Source: Clostridia bacterium
GTDB lineage: Bacteria; Bacillota; Clostridia; Christensenellales; Borkfalkiaceae
Length of the DNA stretch: 64,000 bases
Direction: 5' to 3'
Assembly: GCA_017465145.1 (NCBI GenBank)
Contig: JAFTWU010000001.1
Coordinates: 1-64,000, forward strand
The position numbers and the translations under genes were made by a program. Below, one piece after another: positions 1-7,683 of the stretch (position 1 is the stretch's first letter; the number at the start of each line of letters is the position of its first letter). The notes beneath the pieces are model-generated. The model ran no database searches, had not been told where the DNA came from, and was given only the letters and a program-made list of their open reading frames with translations.

Positions 1-104
1 TCTTTTAATAACACGTTAAAACTATTATCCGTAATTATATAACCAAAAGCACAAATATTGTAACCATTTGCACATTCTATATCAAAGAACAAATATTTAT
101 TCAT
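1..104 (-). CDS. DEDD-type 3'-5' exonuclease, N-terminal fragment cut by the window edge
   Basis: Only the first 34 codons lie in the window. The reading frame starts with MNKYLFFDIECAN, where D-I-E is the first metal-binding motif (DxE) of the DEDD exonuclease superfamily (RNase T / DNA polymerase III epsilon fold). A hydrophobic strand and CAFGYIITD follow, as in small clostridial exonucleases of this family. The start is supported by a GGGG ribosome site a few bases upstream (minus strand, 105-112). The gene begins 8 bases after the RNase III stop codon, so the two are almost certainly co-transcribed. Whether the substrate is DNA or RNA cannot be told from this fragment. Confidence 0.6.
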   Translation of the reverse strand, partial: MNKYLFFDIECANGYNICAFGYIITDNSFNVLLK

Positions 105-112
105 ATTTCCCC

Positions 113-1084
113 TTACTTTATGATTCTTAAATAACTTAGCATATTATAGGCGGCTTCTTTTTTAGCTTCTTTTACTCTCTCGCCCTTCCCTTCCGTATAT
201 CTGCCATTAAGAACACAACGAACAGTAAATTCATGGCTATTATCATCAAAAATCACATCATTTATAGTTTCGTAAATAGGTTTAGGTATATCTTTGCTTT
301 GACAATACTCTTGTAGCATATTTATTGCATTTTCAAATGATATATCAACACTTGCAAATGACGATTCTATATCTTCCAATTGTAGATAAACTATCTCAGC
401 AGCCGCCTTTTCGGCTTCTTTTCTATTGTTACCCAAGCCTTCTTCCTTGATATTATACTCCCTAATATAGCAAGTTGAAACAAATCCGTTTTGAGTTTGA
501 TAAGTATCATATATAGGTTTACCATAACCATACTTATCACACCACTCCTGTACTAAATTTTTATAGCTAATCTTAATGTCTCCATCATACTCGTCTAATT
601 CTTTTTCAATCTCTAATAATGGAATAACTATTTTCCTTGTTTTATTCAGGTTTCTACCAACGTCAATATAAATAGCACCGACAATACTTTCGAATAAATC
701 CTCTAATACTGAAATACTATTTTCAACTCCTTGTTTCTCATCACCAATGCTCATTCTTAAGAATTGATGCAACTCAAGTTTTCTCATCTTTTTTGCTAAA
801 AAACTTTTATTAACCATAAAACTTTTTATTGATGAAAAGTCACCTTCATTTAAGCAACTGTATAATCCACTACCATCTTTGCCTGTGTATCTATCAAGCA
901 AATTATTAACAACAAGTAAGGATAGTACAGAATCGCCTATAAACTCCATTACTTCGTTGCTTTGTTCTTCAGGGTGTTCATAATGATAAGATGACCTTGT
1001 GAATGCTTGGGATATCAATTGTTTATTTTTGAATTGATACCCGATTGTTTGCTCAATTGTTGCTAATGCTTCTTTTTTTAACAT
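113..1084 (-). CDS. rnc: Ribonuclease III with two tandem double-stranded-RNA-binding domains
   Basis: Endoribonuclease specific for double-stranded RNA, 323 residues. The catalytic domain is residues 1 to about 160. Its signature NEVMEFIGDSVL (43-54) supplies the acidic residues E47 and D51, and EDLFESIVGAIYID (128-141) supplies D129 and E132, so the active site looks intact. A first dsRBD spans about 173-237 and ends in the usual Ala-rich helix. A second spans about 250-320 and ends GERVKEAKKEAA. Bacterial RNase III normally has one dsRBD and about 230 residues, so the duplicated domain is unusual. The gene follows a structured leader with its own terminator and precedes an exonuclease. By eye its codons use fewer ACG/GTT-type triplets than the neighbouring RNase J operon, which may indicate separate ancestry. 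It could be the housekeeping enzyme or a second, specialised copy; the window alone does not say. Confidence 0.9.
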   Translation of the reverse strand: MLKKEALATIEQTIGYQFKNKQLISQAFTRSSYHYEHPEEQSNEVMEFIGDSVLSLLVVNNLLDRYTGKDGSGLYSCLNEGDFSSIKSFMVNKSFLAKKMRKLELHQFLRMSIGDEKQGVENSISVLEDLFESIVGAIYIDVGRNLNKTRKIVIPLLEIEKELDEYDGDIKISYKNLVQEWCDKYGYGKPIYDTYQTQNGFVSTCYIREYNIKEEGLGNNRKEAEKAAAEIVYLQLEDIESSFASVDISFENAINMLQEYCQSKDIPKPIYETINDVIFDDNSHEFTVRCVLNGRYTEGKGERVKEAKKEAAYNMLSYLRIIK

Positions 1085-1100
1085 AAATACTCCTTTGGGA

Positions 1101-1297
1101 AAAAGAAAAAATCCCTTGCTTTATTTTGCAAAGGATATAAAAATAGCCCACAAAATCGAGAGACTCCTCCCTAAGTGAGCAAACAATACTTAAATTAAAT
1201 TTTATATATTTAGCCTATTACAAATGCTATTTACTTCTAAATAGAAAGTGTATTAAACAAAATACATATAACGTAAGTCACGTATCCTTTGCTATCT
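1101..1297 (-). ncRNA. Structured leader RNA with mutually exclusive terminal helix and terminator
   Basis: On the minus strand the transcript expected from the promoter at 1304-1332 begins near 1297. Its 5' segment at 1283-1292 (GCAAAGGATA) is perfectly complementary to 1128-1137 (TATCCTTTGC), closing a domain of about 165 nt. The same 3' arm (1128-1136) can instead pair with 1111-1119 (GCAAGGGAT) to form a terminator stem followed by a U-rich run at 1101-1110. The two pairings exclude each other. The domain also holds a GGGAG/CTCTC hairpin at 1158-1171 and a 7-bp long-range match AAATAGC/GCTATTT. The RNase III start codon lies 17 bases beyond the U run. This is the architecture of a riboswitch or attenuator in which closing the terminal helix allows read-through. 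An independent RNA ending at the terminator is the alternative. I recognise no known aptamer or T-box motif. Confidence 0.6.
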
Positions 1298-1303
1298 TTA
1301 TAC

Positions 1304-1332
1304 AGTTTAGCACATCACTTCACTTTTGTCAA
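1304..1332 (-). promoter_or_regulatory. SigA promoter of the leader RNA and RNase III gene
   Basis: Minus strand: TTGACA (1327-1332), a 17-base spacer, then TAAACT (1304-1309). Initiation is expected near 1297, just before the GCAAAGGATA arm of the structured leader. Confidence 0.75.
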
Positions 1333-1366
1333 GGAAAAATCAAAAACCCGATTTGAAAATCGGGTA
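1331..1366 (-). terminator. Terminator of the RNase J - trmR - trhP operon
   Basis: Minus strand: ACCCGATTT and AAATCGGGT pair around a short loop (1346-1365), followed by TTTTTGATTTTT. It lies 20 bases past the trhP stop codon and abuts the -35 box of the next promoter. Confidence 0.85.
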
Positions 1367-1385
1367 ATGATTTATACTTAGATAA

Positions 1386-2606
1386 TTACACCTTAATTCT
1401 TAAAATGTCGCCTGCGCATAATTGCACGGGGGTGTATAGTTTAAGAATTTGTTGAACAAGTTTTGCGTCTTCTACCGCTTGGTCTTTTTCATCAGTCATT
1501 TTTTCAACGGGAATTTGAGCGTTGAAAGTGTCGTTTGGGGATAAAACTTCTAAAACGTCGCCAACCTTAAAGCGATTGCGCATTTCAATTAAGGCATAAC
1601 CTTCTTCTTGGTTATAGCCCAAAACGTTTGCTATATATTTATGCGTACCTTTGCTTTGACTATCGTTATAATTTACCGTTCTATCGTTTTCGCCAAGCAA
1701 GTATGCGGTGGTAAAATCGCGGTGGGCGGTTTTTTGCAATTCTTGTTGGAAAGACGGGTTTTCTTTATAACTTTCGCCAACTTCTAAATAGCGGTCTATC
1801 GCCCTACGGTATGCATTAACGACGGTTGCAAGATAGTATTCCGTTTTCATTCTGCCTTCTATCTTAAAAGAGCATACGCCCGCCTTTGCAAGCGCGTCTA
1901 TATAATCCATTAAGTTAAGGTCTTTACTATTTAAAATATACGTTCCGCGGTCATCTTCTTCCATTTCAAAGAACTCTCCGTTAGAACCCTTTTCGCGTAT
2001 TTCATAGTTCCAACGGCAAGCCTGAACGCAAGCACCGCGGTTACTTTGTCTGCCCGTGCGATAGTCGGAAAGTAAACACCTACCGCTATAAGAAATGCAC
2101 ATTGCACCGTGAATAAACGTTTCTATTTCTATATCTGGGATTTTTGCGTGGATTTCGGCAATTTCTTTTACCGATAGTTCACGCGCCAAGATAACGCGGT
2201 TTGCCCCAACCTTTTTCCAAAATTCCACCGTTTTATAATTTAGGGTGTTGGCTTGGGTAGAGATGTTTATTTTAAGGTTTGGTGCAACACTTTTTGCAAG
2301 ATAAATTAAACCGGGGTCGGATATAATTGCACCGTCTATATTAGCACTTTCTAAAAACTTAAAATATTCTTCCGCCTTTTCTATATCGCTATTTTTTGCA
2401 AAGATATTTACAGTAACGTAAACCTTTTTGCCGATAGCGTGGGCGTAGGAAACGGCTTCTAAAATTTCTTCGTTAGAAAAGTTGCCGGCTAGTGCGCGTA
2501 GGCTAAAACTTTTGCCACCGATATATACTGCGTCAGCGCCAAAATAAAATGCCGTTTTAAGTTTGTTCATATCGCCTGCGGGCGATAAAAGTTCAAGTTT
2601 ACACAT
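1386..2606 (-). CDS. trhP: U32-family tRNA hydroxylation protein (TrhP type)
   Basis: U32 'peptidase' family protein, 406 residues. The TrhP/YrrO group makes 5-hydroxyuridine at the wobble position of tRNA using prephenate; peptidase activity is a historical label. The protein opens with LELLSPAGD, typical of the family. It carries the cysteine-rich stretch GAMCISYSGRC...RGACVQACRW (about 167-200), whose cysteines are the expected iron-sulfur ligands, and SFKIEGRMK near residue 250. It is the last gene of an operon after RNase J and the O-methyltransferase TrmR, 24 bases downstream of the latter. In Bacillus subtilis yrrM (trmR) and yrrN-yrrO (trhP1-trhP2) are likewise adjacent. Here one TrhP subunit follows TrmR. 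Confidence 0.85.
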   Translation of the reverse strand: MCKLELLSPAGDMNKLKTAFYFGADAVYIGGKSFSLRALAGNFSNEEILEAVSYAHAIGKKVYVTVNIFAKNSDIEKAEEYFKFLESANIDGAIISDPGLIYLAKSVAPNLKINISTQANTLNYKTVEFWKKVGANRVILARELSVKEIAEIHAKIPDIEIETFIHGAMCISYSGRCLLSDYRTGRQSNRGACVQACRWNYEIREKGSNGEFFEMEEDDRGTYILNSKDLNLMDYIDALAKAGVCSFKIEGRMKTEYYLATVVNAYRRAIDRYLEVGESYKENPSFQQELQKTAHRDFTTAYLLGENDRTVNYNDSQSKGTHKYIANVLGYNQEEGYALIEMRNRFKVGDVLEVLSPNDTFNAQIPVEKMTDEKDQAVEDAKLVQQILKLYTPVQLCAGDILRIKV

Positions 2607-2630
2607 TAATATTCTTCCGTAAATATTTAA

Positions 2631-3212
2631 TTATAGTTTTTCAGTTATGCTTACGCCGTCTTCCATTTCGTAAAGGGTGCTTTTTAGTCCTTCTTGCTGA
2701 ATTCCACGCAAAAAGTTTAGCATAGCGTTTTTAGTGGTGTTATAACGGTGGGGTGTTTTAACGCTCCCTAGCACGTAACCGCGGAATAAAACGTTATCTG
2801 CAAACAAAATTCCGCCCTTATCTAAAACGTCTAATAAGTAAGGCAAGTATTGATGATAGTGCCCTTTAGGACCGTCTAAAAATATAAAGTCGTATTTAGC
2901 GGTGAGTTGGGGTATAATTTCCGCCGCGTCCCCTATAAAAATCTTTGCCCTATCTTCCACACCGAAGGTGCGATAGTTTTCTTTGGCTAGTTTAACCTTT
3001 TCTTCGTCAATTTCAAGCCCGGTAAGGTAAGCGTTTTCGCTACATAAAAGCATAGCGATGCCCGATAGTCCAAGGTTAACGCCTATTTCTAAAATGCGTT
3101 TGGGTTGCTTTTTTATAACCGTTTCTTTAAGTAGTTCAAAAGATTTATCACGAAGTATAGGTTCACCGCGCAGTTTCGCCTGCTCTCTTAAGTAAATTAA
3201 TTGATTAAACAA
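2631..3212 (-). CDS. trmR: tRNA 5-hydroxyuridine O-methyltransferase (TrmR-like)
   Basis: Class I SAM-dependent O-methyltransferase of the YrrM/TrmR family, 193 residues. TrmR converts 5-hydroxyuridine at tRNA position 34 into 5-methoxyuridine, the step after TrhP. Motif I is visible as ILEIGVNLGLSG (about 40-51), followed by an acidic residue ending the next strand (TGLEIDEE) and KYDFIFLDGPKG (about 106-117) with the metal-binding aspartate. The start codon appears to be TTG, one base after the RNase J stop codon, so translation is probably coupled. The protein is somewhat shorter at the N-terminus than Bacillus YrrM. Its place directly before trhP supports the tRNA role over a generic catechol methyltransferase. 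Confidence 0.8.
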   Translation of the reverse strand: MFNQLIYLREQAKLRGEPILRDKSFELLKETVIKKQPKRILEIGVNLGLSGIAMLLCSENAYLTGLEIDEEKVKLAKENYRTFGVEDRAKIFIGDAAEIIPQLTAKYDFIFLDGPKGHYHQYLPYLLDVLDKGGILFADNVLFRGYVLGSVKTPHRYNTTKNAMLNFLRGIQQEGLKSTLYEMEDGVSITEKL

Positions 3213-3213
3213 G

Positions 3214-5094
3214 TTACACCGCCATTACCACGGGAATAATCATCGGGTTCTTTTTAGTTACTTTGAAAATATAATTTTTAATTCCGCGCCTAATAAGGTT
3301 TGATAGTTCCGCTTCGTCAGTTACCGTGCGCAAATCAATTTGGTTTAGGGTATTGGTTAGGTTTGCGCGCGCTTCGTTTAGCATTTCTTCGCTTATAACA
3401 AGACCTTTGCCGATAATTTCCATTGATGCAAGTCTTGCGCTAAATTTATCAACGCCCACTACTACAACGACAAGCCCGTCTTCTGATAAATGAATTCTAT
3501 CGCGAAGTACGAAACTGTCCGCACCATCTATACCAACGCCGTCTACGAAACGTGAGCCTGCGGTTATCTTTTCACCGCGCGTGATAGTATCGCTTGTTAA
3601 TTCTATGGTGTCGCCTATTTCGGCAATCATAGTAGTGCCCTTTTTCATACCGATAGATTCGGCAAGGTTGACGTGTTTTTTAAGGTGGCGATATTCACCG
3701 TGAACGGGTATAAAAAACTTGGGTTTTACAAGAGAGTGCAAAATAGAAAGTTCACCGCGACAAGCGTGGCCTGAAACGTGAATAGGTTCTAAACTTTCGT
3801 AAATTACTTCTGCGCCAAGTCTATAAAGGTTGTTTATAACGCCGTAAATCATCTTTTCGTTGCCAGGGATTACGGACGCGCTTATAACTACGGTATCGTT
3901 TTCGCCAACGGTAACCTTATTAAATTCGCCCCTAGCCATACGAGTAAGCGCGCTCATCGGTTCACCTTGAGTGCCCGTTGAAACGATTACGATTTGTTCG
4001 TCTTTATAATTTTTAATTCTTTCCACGTCGATAATTAAACCGTCGGGAATAGAAAGTTCGCCTATTTTAGACGCTGCTTCGGCAATATTTATCATACTTC
4101 TGCCAGAGAACGCCACTTTCCTGCCGTACTTACCCGCTAAATCTAAAATTTGTTGTAGCCTATGAACGTTTGATGCAAAGGTTGCAATAATAATTCTACG
4201 GCGGATATTATCACCGAAAACGTGTTCTAGCGTATCTTTAACAACGCTTTCGCTCATAGTAGTGCCGTCTATTTCTATGTTGGTAGAGTCTGCCATCATT
4301 AATAGCACACCCTTTTTGCCTATTTCCGATATTCTTGCCAAATCCATAGTTTCGCCCGCAACGGGGGTATAGTCAATCTTAAAGTCGCCCGTGTGGAATA
4401 CTACGCCAACGGGGGTTGTGATTGCAAGTCCAACCGCGCCTGCTATAGAGTGATTAACGTTTATAAATTCAACGGTAAAACAACCAAGTTTTATTACGCT
4501 GTTTGGTTTTACGCTGATTAAGGGTGCATCGTTAATCTTGTGTTCGCGAAGTTTATTATCGATAAGCGTTAAGGTTAATTTTGTGCCGTATACGGGTGCG
4601 TTTATGTCTTTTAAAATATACGGTAGTGCGCCGATATGGTCTTCGTGCCCGTGAGTAATAACGAAAGCGCGTACTCTATCTTTGTTTTGTGCAAGATAGG
4701 TAGTATCGGGTATAACAAGGTCTACACCCGGCATACTCTCCCCTGGGAAAGTTATACCTGCATCGATTACGATAATATCCTTACCGTATTCAAGCGCGGT
4801 CATATTTTTGCCAATTTCGCCAACACCACCCAAAAATCTTATTTTAAGGGTGTTTTTCGTTTGTGTTTTCTTAACAATTTTCGTATTATTAGTCTTTTTT
4901 TGCTTTACGGGTTGTTGAACTTGTTTCTTTACGCTAATTTTCTTTTTTACGGCTTTGCCATTTACTTTTTTAGTTATTTTTTTATCTTTACTAATTTTCT
5001 TCGAAGTGGCGTTTTTTTCTTTAGTTTTAACCGCCTTTCCGTTTTTATTTTTAGCAGAAAGAGAGGCTTTAGCCGATTTTATTTTTTTGTCCAT
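3214..5094 (-). CDS. rnj: Ribonuclease J with a long lysine-rich N-terminal extension
   Basis: Metallo-beta-lactamase/beta-CASP ribonuclease J, 626 residues, with 5'-3' exonuclease and endonuclease activity in mRNA decay and rRNA maturation. The zinc motif HGHEDH is at 148-153. HTGDFKID, the GTQGEP loop and the HVSGHA segment of the beta-CASP domain follow. The core begins at about residue 84 (LKIRFLGGVGEIGKN). The first 80 or so residues are an unstructured, very Lys-rich tail that is longer than in Bacillus RNase J1/J2 and could bind RNA or ribosomes; this is inference. The start is preceded by AAGGAG and a SigA promoter. The gene heads an operon with trmR and trhP, grouping RNA decay with tRNA modification. 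Confidence 0.92.
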   Translation of the reverse strand: MDKKIKSAKASLSAKNKNGKAVKTKEKNATSKKISKDKKITKKVNGKAVKKKISVKKQVQQPVKQKKTNNTKIVKKTQTKNTLKIRFLGGVGEIGKNMTALEYGKDIIVIDAGITFPGESMPGVDLVIPDTTYLAQNKDRVRAFVITHGHEDHIGALPYILKDINAPVYGTKLTLTLIDNKLREHKINDAPLISVKPNSVIKLGCFTVEFINVNHSIAGAVGLAITTPVGVVFHTGDFKIDYTPVAGETMDLARISEIGKKGVLLMMADSTNIEIDGTTMSESVVKDTLEHVFGDNIRRRIIIATFASNVHRLQQILDLAGKYGRKVAFSGRSMINIAEAASKIGELSIPDGLIIDVERIKNYKDEQIVIVSTGTQGEPMSALTRMARGEFNKVTVGENDTVVISASVIPGNEKMIYGVINNLYRLGAEVIYESLEPIHVSGHACRGELSILHSLVKPKFFIPVHGEYRHLKKHVNLAESIGMKKGTTMIAEIGDTIELTSDTITRGEKITAGSRFVDGVGIDGADSFVLRDRIHLSEDGLVVVVVGVDKFSARLASMEIIGKGLVISEEMLNEARANLTNTLNQIDLRTVTDEAELSNLIRRGIKNYIFKVTKKNPMIIPVVMAV

Positions 5095-5165
5095 AATTTG
5101 CTTCTCCTTTTTTATTTTGCCAGCAAGGATACGACTTGCCTAGTTAATTTCGTTTTTTCTATATT

Positions 5166-5194
5166 ATTATACACTTTTTTTCACTAAAAGTAAA
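5166..5194 (-). promoter_or_regulatory. Promoter of the rnj-trmR-trhP operon
   Basis: Minus strand: TTTACT (5189-5194), a 17-base spacer and TATAAT (5166-5171). The leader of about 65 bases holds a small GCAAG/CTTGC hairpin near 5124-5139. The -35 box is weak. Confidence 0.6.
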
Positions 5195-5244
5195 ATATAT
5201 AATAATTTACTTAAGTAAAAAGTTTATTTAAGGGGGTTTTTTGC

Positions 5245-5273
5245 TTGAAAAAAAAGTCGTATCCGTGTATAAT
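5245..5273 (+). promoter_or_regulatory. Promoter of serC-serA
   Basis: TTGAAA (5245-5250), a 17-base spacer and a perfect TATAAT (5268-5273). The leader is about 77 bases and ends in the ribosome site AGGAGA at 5345-5350. Confidence 0.8.
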
Positions 5274-5279
5274 AAAATC

Positions 5280-5324
5280 TATAATTGTAAAAAAGCGTGT
5301 GCTGATTATAGTTTACAACTATAA
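5280..5324 (+). promoter_or_regulatory. serC leader with two competing hairpins
   Basis: TTATAGTT (5306-5313) and AACTATAA (5317-5324) form a perfect 8-bp stem. The segment at 5280-5291 (TATAATTGTAAA) can instead pair with 5312-5323 with one mismatch. No U-run follows, so this is not a terminator. A regulatory role is possible but unproven. Confidence 0.35.
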
Positions 5325-5357
5325 GTATGCGCCGTACGAATAATAGGAGATGTAAAA

Positions 5358-6431
5358 ATGCGCGTTTTTAACTTTTCAGCAGGCCCATCAATGTTACCTA
5401 TGCCTGTATTAGAACAAGCACAAAAAGAACTTTTAGATTTTAACGGCACCGGTATGAGTATTACCGAAATGAGCCACCGTACCAAAGCGTTTATGGCAGT
5501 AAATGATGAAGCCAACGCTTTACTTCGCGAACTTATGAATATCCCCGAAGATTATTCCGTTCTTTTCGTTCAAGGCGGTGCGTCACAACAATTTGCGGCT
5601 GTTCCCCTTAACCTTTTACAAAAAGGCAAGGCTGATTATTTAATTACCGGTAACTTTGCAAACAAGGCTTATGAAGAAGGCGTTAAATACGGCGATATGG
5701 CAATAGCTGCGTCTTCTAAGGAAGCAAACTACACCTATATCCCCGATATGAATAGCGTTAAGTTCCGCGACGATATAGATTACGTTCACTTTACGTATAA
5801 TAACACCATTTTCGGTTCACGTTTTACCGAACTTCCCAAAACTGATGCAACGCTTGTAACTGATATGAGTTCTTGCATCTTAAGTGAAGAAGTTGACGTT
5901 AGCAAATTTGGTTTAATTTATGCAGGTGCGCAAAAGAACATTGCCCCCGCAGGCGTTACCATCGTTATCGTTAAAAAAGATTTACTTGGCAAGGCTTCAC
6001 CAATGTGCCCCACTATGCTTAACTATGCTATCCAAGATAAATACGACAGTTTATATAATACTCCACCTTGCTTTTCTATCTACGTTTCTATGTTAGTATT
6101 TAGATGGCTTAAGGAAATGGGCGGTGTTAAAGCAATACAAAAAATTAACGAGGAAAAGGCTAAAATGCTTTACGATTTTATCGACAACTCAACTTTCTAT
6201 AAGAACAAAGTTGCCGTTAAAGACCGTTCACTTATGAACGTTCCTTTCGTTTCACCTAGTGAAGAACTTGACGCTAAGTTTATTAAAGAAGCAGCAGCTG
6301 AAGGTTTAGTTTCACTTAAAGGTCACCGTTTAGCAGGCGGTATGCGTGCTTCTATTTACAACGCTATGCCCGTTGAAGGCGTTAAAAAACTTATCGACTT
6401 TATGAAAAAGTTTGAAATGGAGAATAAATAA
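5358..6431 (+). CDS. serC: Phosphoserine aminotransferase
   Basis: PLP-dependent enzyme of serine biosynthesis that converts 3-phosphohydroxypyruvate and glutamate into phosphoserine and 2-oxoglutarate. It has 357 residues, normal for SerC. The family start NFSAGPSMLP is present, as is QGGASQQFA (72-80) for phosphate binding and the PLP lysine in YAGAQKN (K193). The C-terminal half ends with GHRLAGGMRASIYNA, which is typical. The ATG has an AGGAGA ribosome site 8 bases upstream. The stop codon overlaps the serA start by one base (TAATG), so the two are translationally coupled. No serB is present here. Confidence 0.96.
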   Translation: MRVFNFSAGPSMLPMPVLEQAQKELLDFNGTGMSITEMSHRTKAFMAVNDEANALLRELMNIPEDYSVLFVQGGASQQFAAVPLNLLQKGKADYLITGNFANKAYEEGVKYGDMAIAASSKEANYTYIPDMNSVKFRDDIDYVHFTYNNTIFGSRFTELPKTDATLVTDMSSCILSEEVDVSKFGLIYAGAQKNIAPAGVTIVIVKKDLLGKASPMCPTMLNYAIQDKYDSLYNTPPCFSIYVSMLVFRWLKEMGGVKAIQKINEEKAKMLYDFIDNSTFYKNKVAVKDRSLMNVPFVSPSEELDAKFIKEAAAEGLVSLKGHRLAGGMRASIYNAMPVEGVKKLIDFMKKFEMENK

Positions 6432-7600
6432 TGAAAAATATCTTAACTCTTAATGAAATAAGCCCCGTTATGAACCCCGTGTTTAGCGCGGATTATAACG
6501 TTGGTGCAGACGTTAAAGACCCCGTTGGTATCGTTCTTCGCAGTTTCAAAATGCACGACTATACCCTATCACCCGAAACCATTGCTATTGCAAGGGCGGG
6601 CGCTGGTACTAATAATATTCCTAGCGACGTTTACGCTAAACAAGGCGTTGTTGTTTTCAACACTCCCGGTGCTAACGCTAACGCGGTTAAAGAACTCGTT
6701 GTCGCTGCGTTAATGCTTGGCTCTCGAAAAATTGCAGACTCTATTAAATGGGTTGATTCTATTAAGGATAAGGGCGATGAAGTTGCAAAACTTGTTGAAA
6801 AAGGCAAATCTCAATTCGTAGGCCCTGAAATTCTAGGCAAGAAACTTGGTGTAATCGGTCTTGGTGCAATCGGTGCTAACGTTGCAAATGCAGGCGTTGT
6901 GCTTGGTATGGACGTTTACGGTTACGATCCTTATTTATCAGTTATGGCTGCACTTAAACTTTCACGTGCGGTTAACGTTGTAAAAGACGTTGAAGAAATT
7001 TTTGCTACTTGCGATTATATCACCATACATATCCCCTATATCCCCGCACAAAACAAGGGCTTTATCAATGCGGACAATATTGCAAAAATGAAAGACGGCG
7101 TTGTTATTATTAACTGTGCGCGTGGCGAACTTGTTGATAACACCGCAATTTTAAGTGCTACTGAAAGTGAAAAGGTTGCTAGATACGTAACAGACTTCCC
7201 CGTTGCAGAACTTATCGGTGCTAAAAACGTTGTATGCATGCCCCACCTTGGTGCATCTACCCCAGAAGCAGAAGACAACTGTGCTGTTATGGCTGCAAAA
7301 CAACTTGTTGAATATATTGAAAACGGCAATATCGTTAACTCAGTTAACTATCCTTCTTGCAGTATGCCAAGGTCAACAAATCACCGTTTAGTAATCTTAC
7401 ACCAAAATATTGCAAATATTCTTGCAACGATTACTGGCGTTGTTGGTAGCGAAGGTATTAACATTGCAAATCTTTCTAACCAAAGTCGTGGCGAATTTGC
7501 AGTTACTATTATCGACGTTGAAAAGGCTGTTTCCGATATTGCAATTAAGCATATAAACGCAATTGAAGGTGTTATTAAAATCAGAGTTTTGGATAAATAG
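6431..7600 (+). CDS. serA: D-3-phosphoglycerate dehydrogenase with C-terminal ACT domain
   Basis: First enzyme of serine biosynthesis, oxidising 3-phosphoglycerate with NAD+. It has 389 residues. The NAD-binding Rossmann motif GLGAIGANV is at 143-151. The catalytic Arg/Glu/His set is represented by NCARGELVDN and MPHLGASTPEAE. An ACT domain starts near residue 317 (HRLVILHQNIANILATITG), the usual site of serine feedback control. It lacks the extra intervening domain of long SerA forms and resembles the short SerA common in Clostridia and Bacteroidetes. It is the last gene of serC-serA and is followed by a strong bidirectional terminator. Confidence 0.95.
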   Translation: MKNILTLNEISPVMNPVFSADYNVGADVKDPVGIVLRSFKMHDYTLSPETIAIARAGAGTNNIPSDVYAKQGVVVFNTPGANANAVKELVVAALMLGSRKIADSIKWVDSIKDKGDEVAKLVEKGKSQFVGPEILGKKLGVIGLGAIGANVANAGVVLGMDVYGYDPYLSVMAALKLSRAVNVVKDVEEIFATCDYITIHIPYIPAQNKGFINADNIAKMKDGVVIINCARGELVDNTAILSATESEKVARYVTDFPVAELIGAKNVVCMPHLGASTPEAEDNCAVMAAKQLVEYIENGNIVNSVNYPSCSMPRSTNHRLVILHQNIANILATITGVVGSEGINIANLSNQSRGEFAVTIIDVEKAVSDIAIKHINAIEGVIKIRVLDK

Positions 7601-7640
7601 TCTATACATTATATACAATATAAAACTGTTTATAAAAATT

Positions 7641-7666
7641 AAAGCGATGGAATAATCCATCGCTTT
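7641..7666. terminator. Bidirectional terminator between serA and the polysaccharide operon
   Basis: Perfect 11-bp stem AAAGCGATGGA/TCCATCGCTTT with a four-base loop. T-rich tracts flank both sides. It serves serA (+) and the convergent 18-gene polysaccharide operon (-), which ends at 7684. Confidence 0.9.
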
Positions 7667-7683
7667 CTTGTTTTATAATTAAA

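Noticed and set aside
1101..1297. T-box, 6S RNA or SRP RNA reading of the RNase III leader
   Set aside because: No AGGGUGGNACCGCG T-box core and no SRP loop sequences are present. A 6S RNA could not be excluded but has no specific support, so I kept it unclassified.
4636..5187. Plus-strand open frame of 183 codons opposite RNase J
   Set aside because: It is antisense to the conserved RNase J gene, has no ribosome site and reads as low-complexity Phe/Leu, a shadow of the Lys-rich tail.
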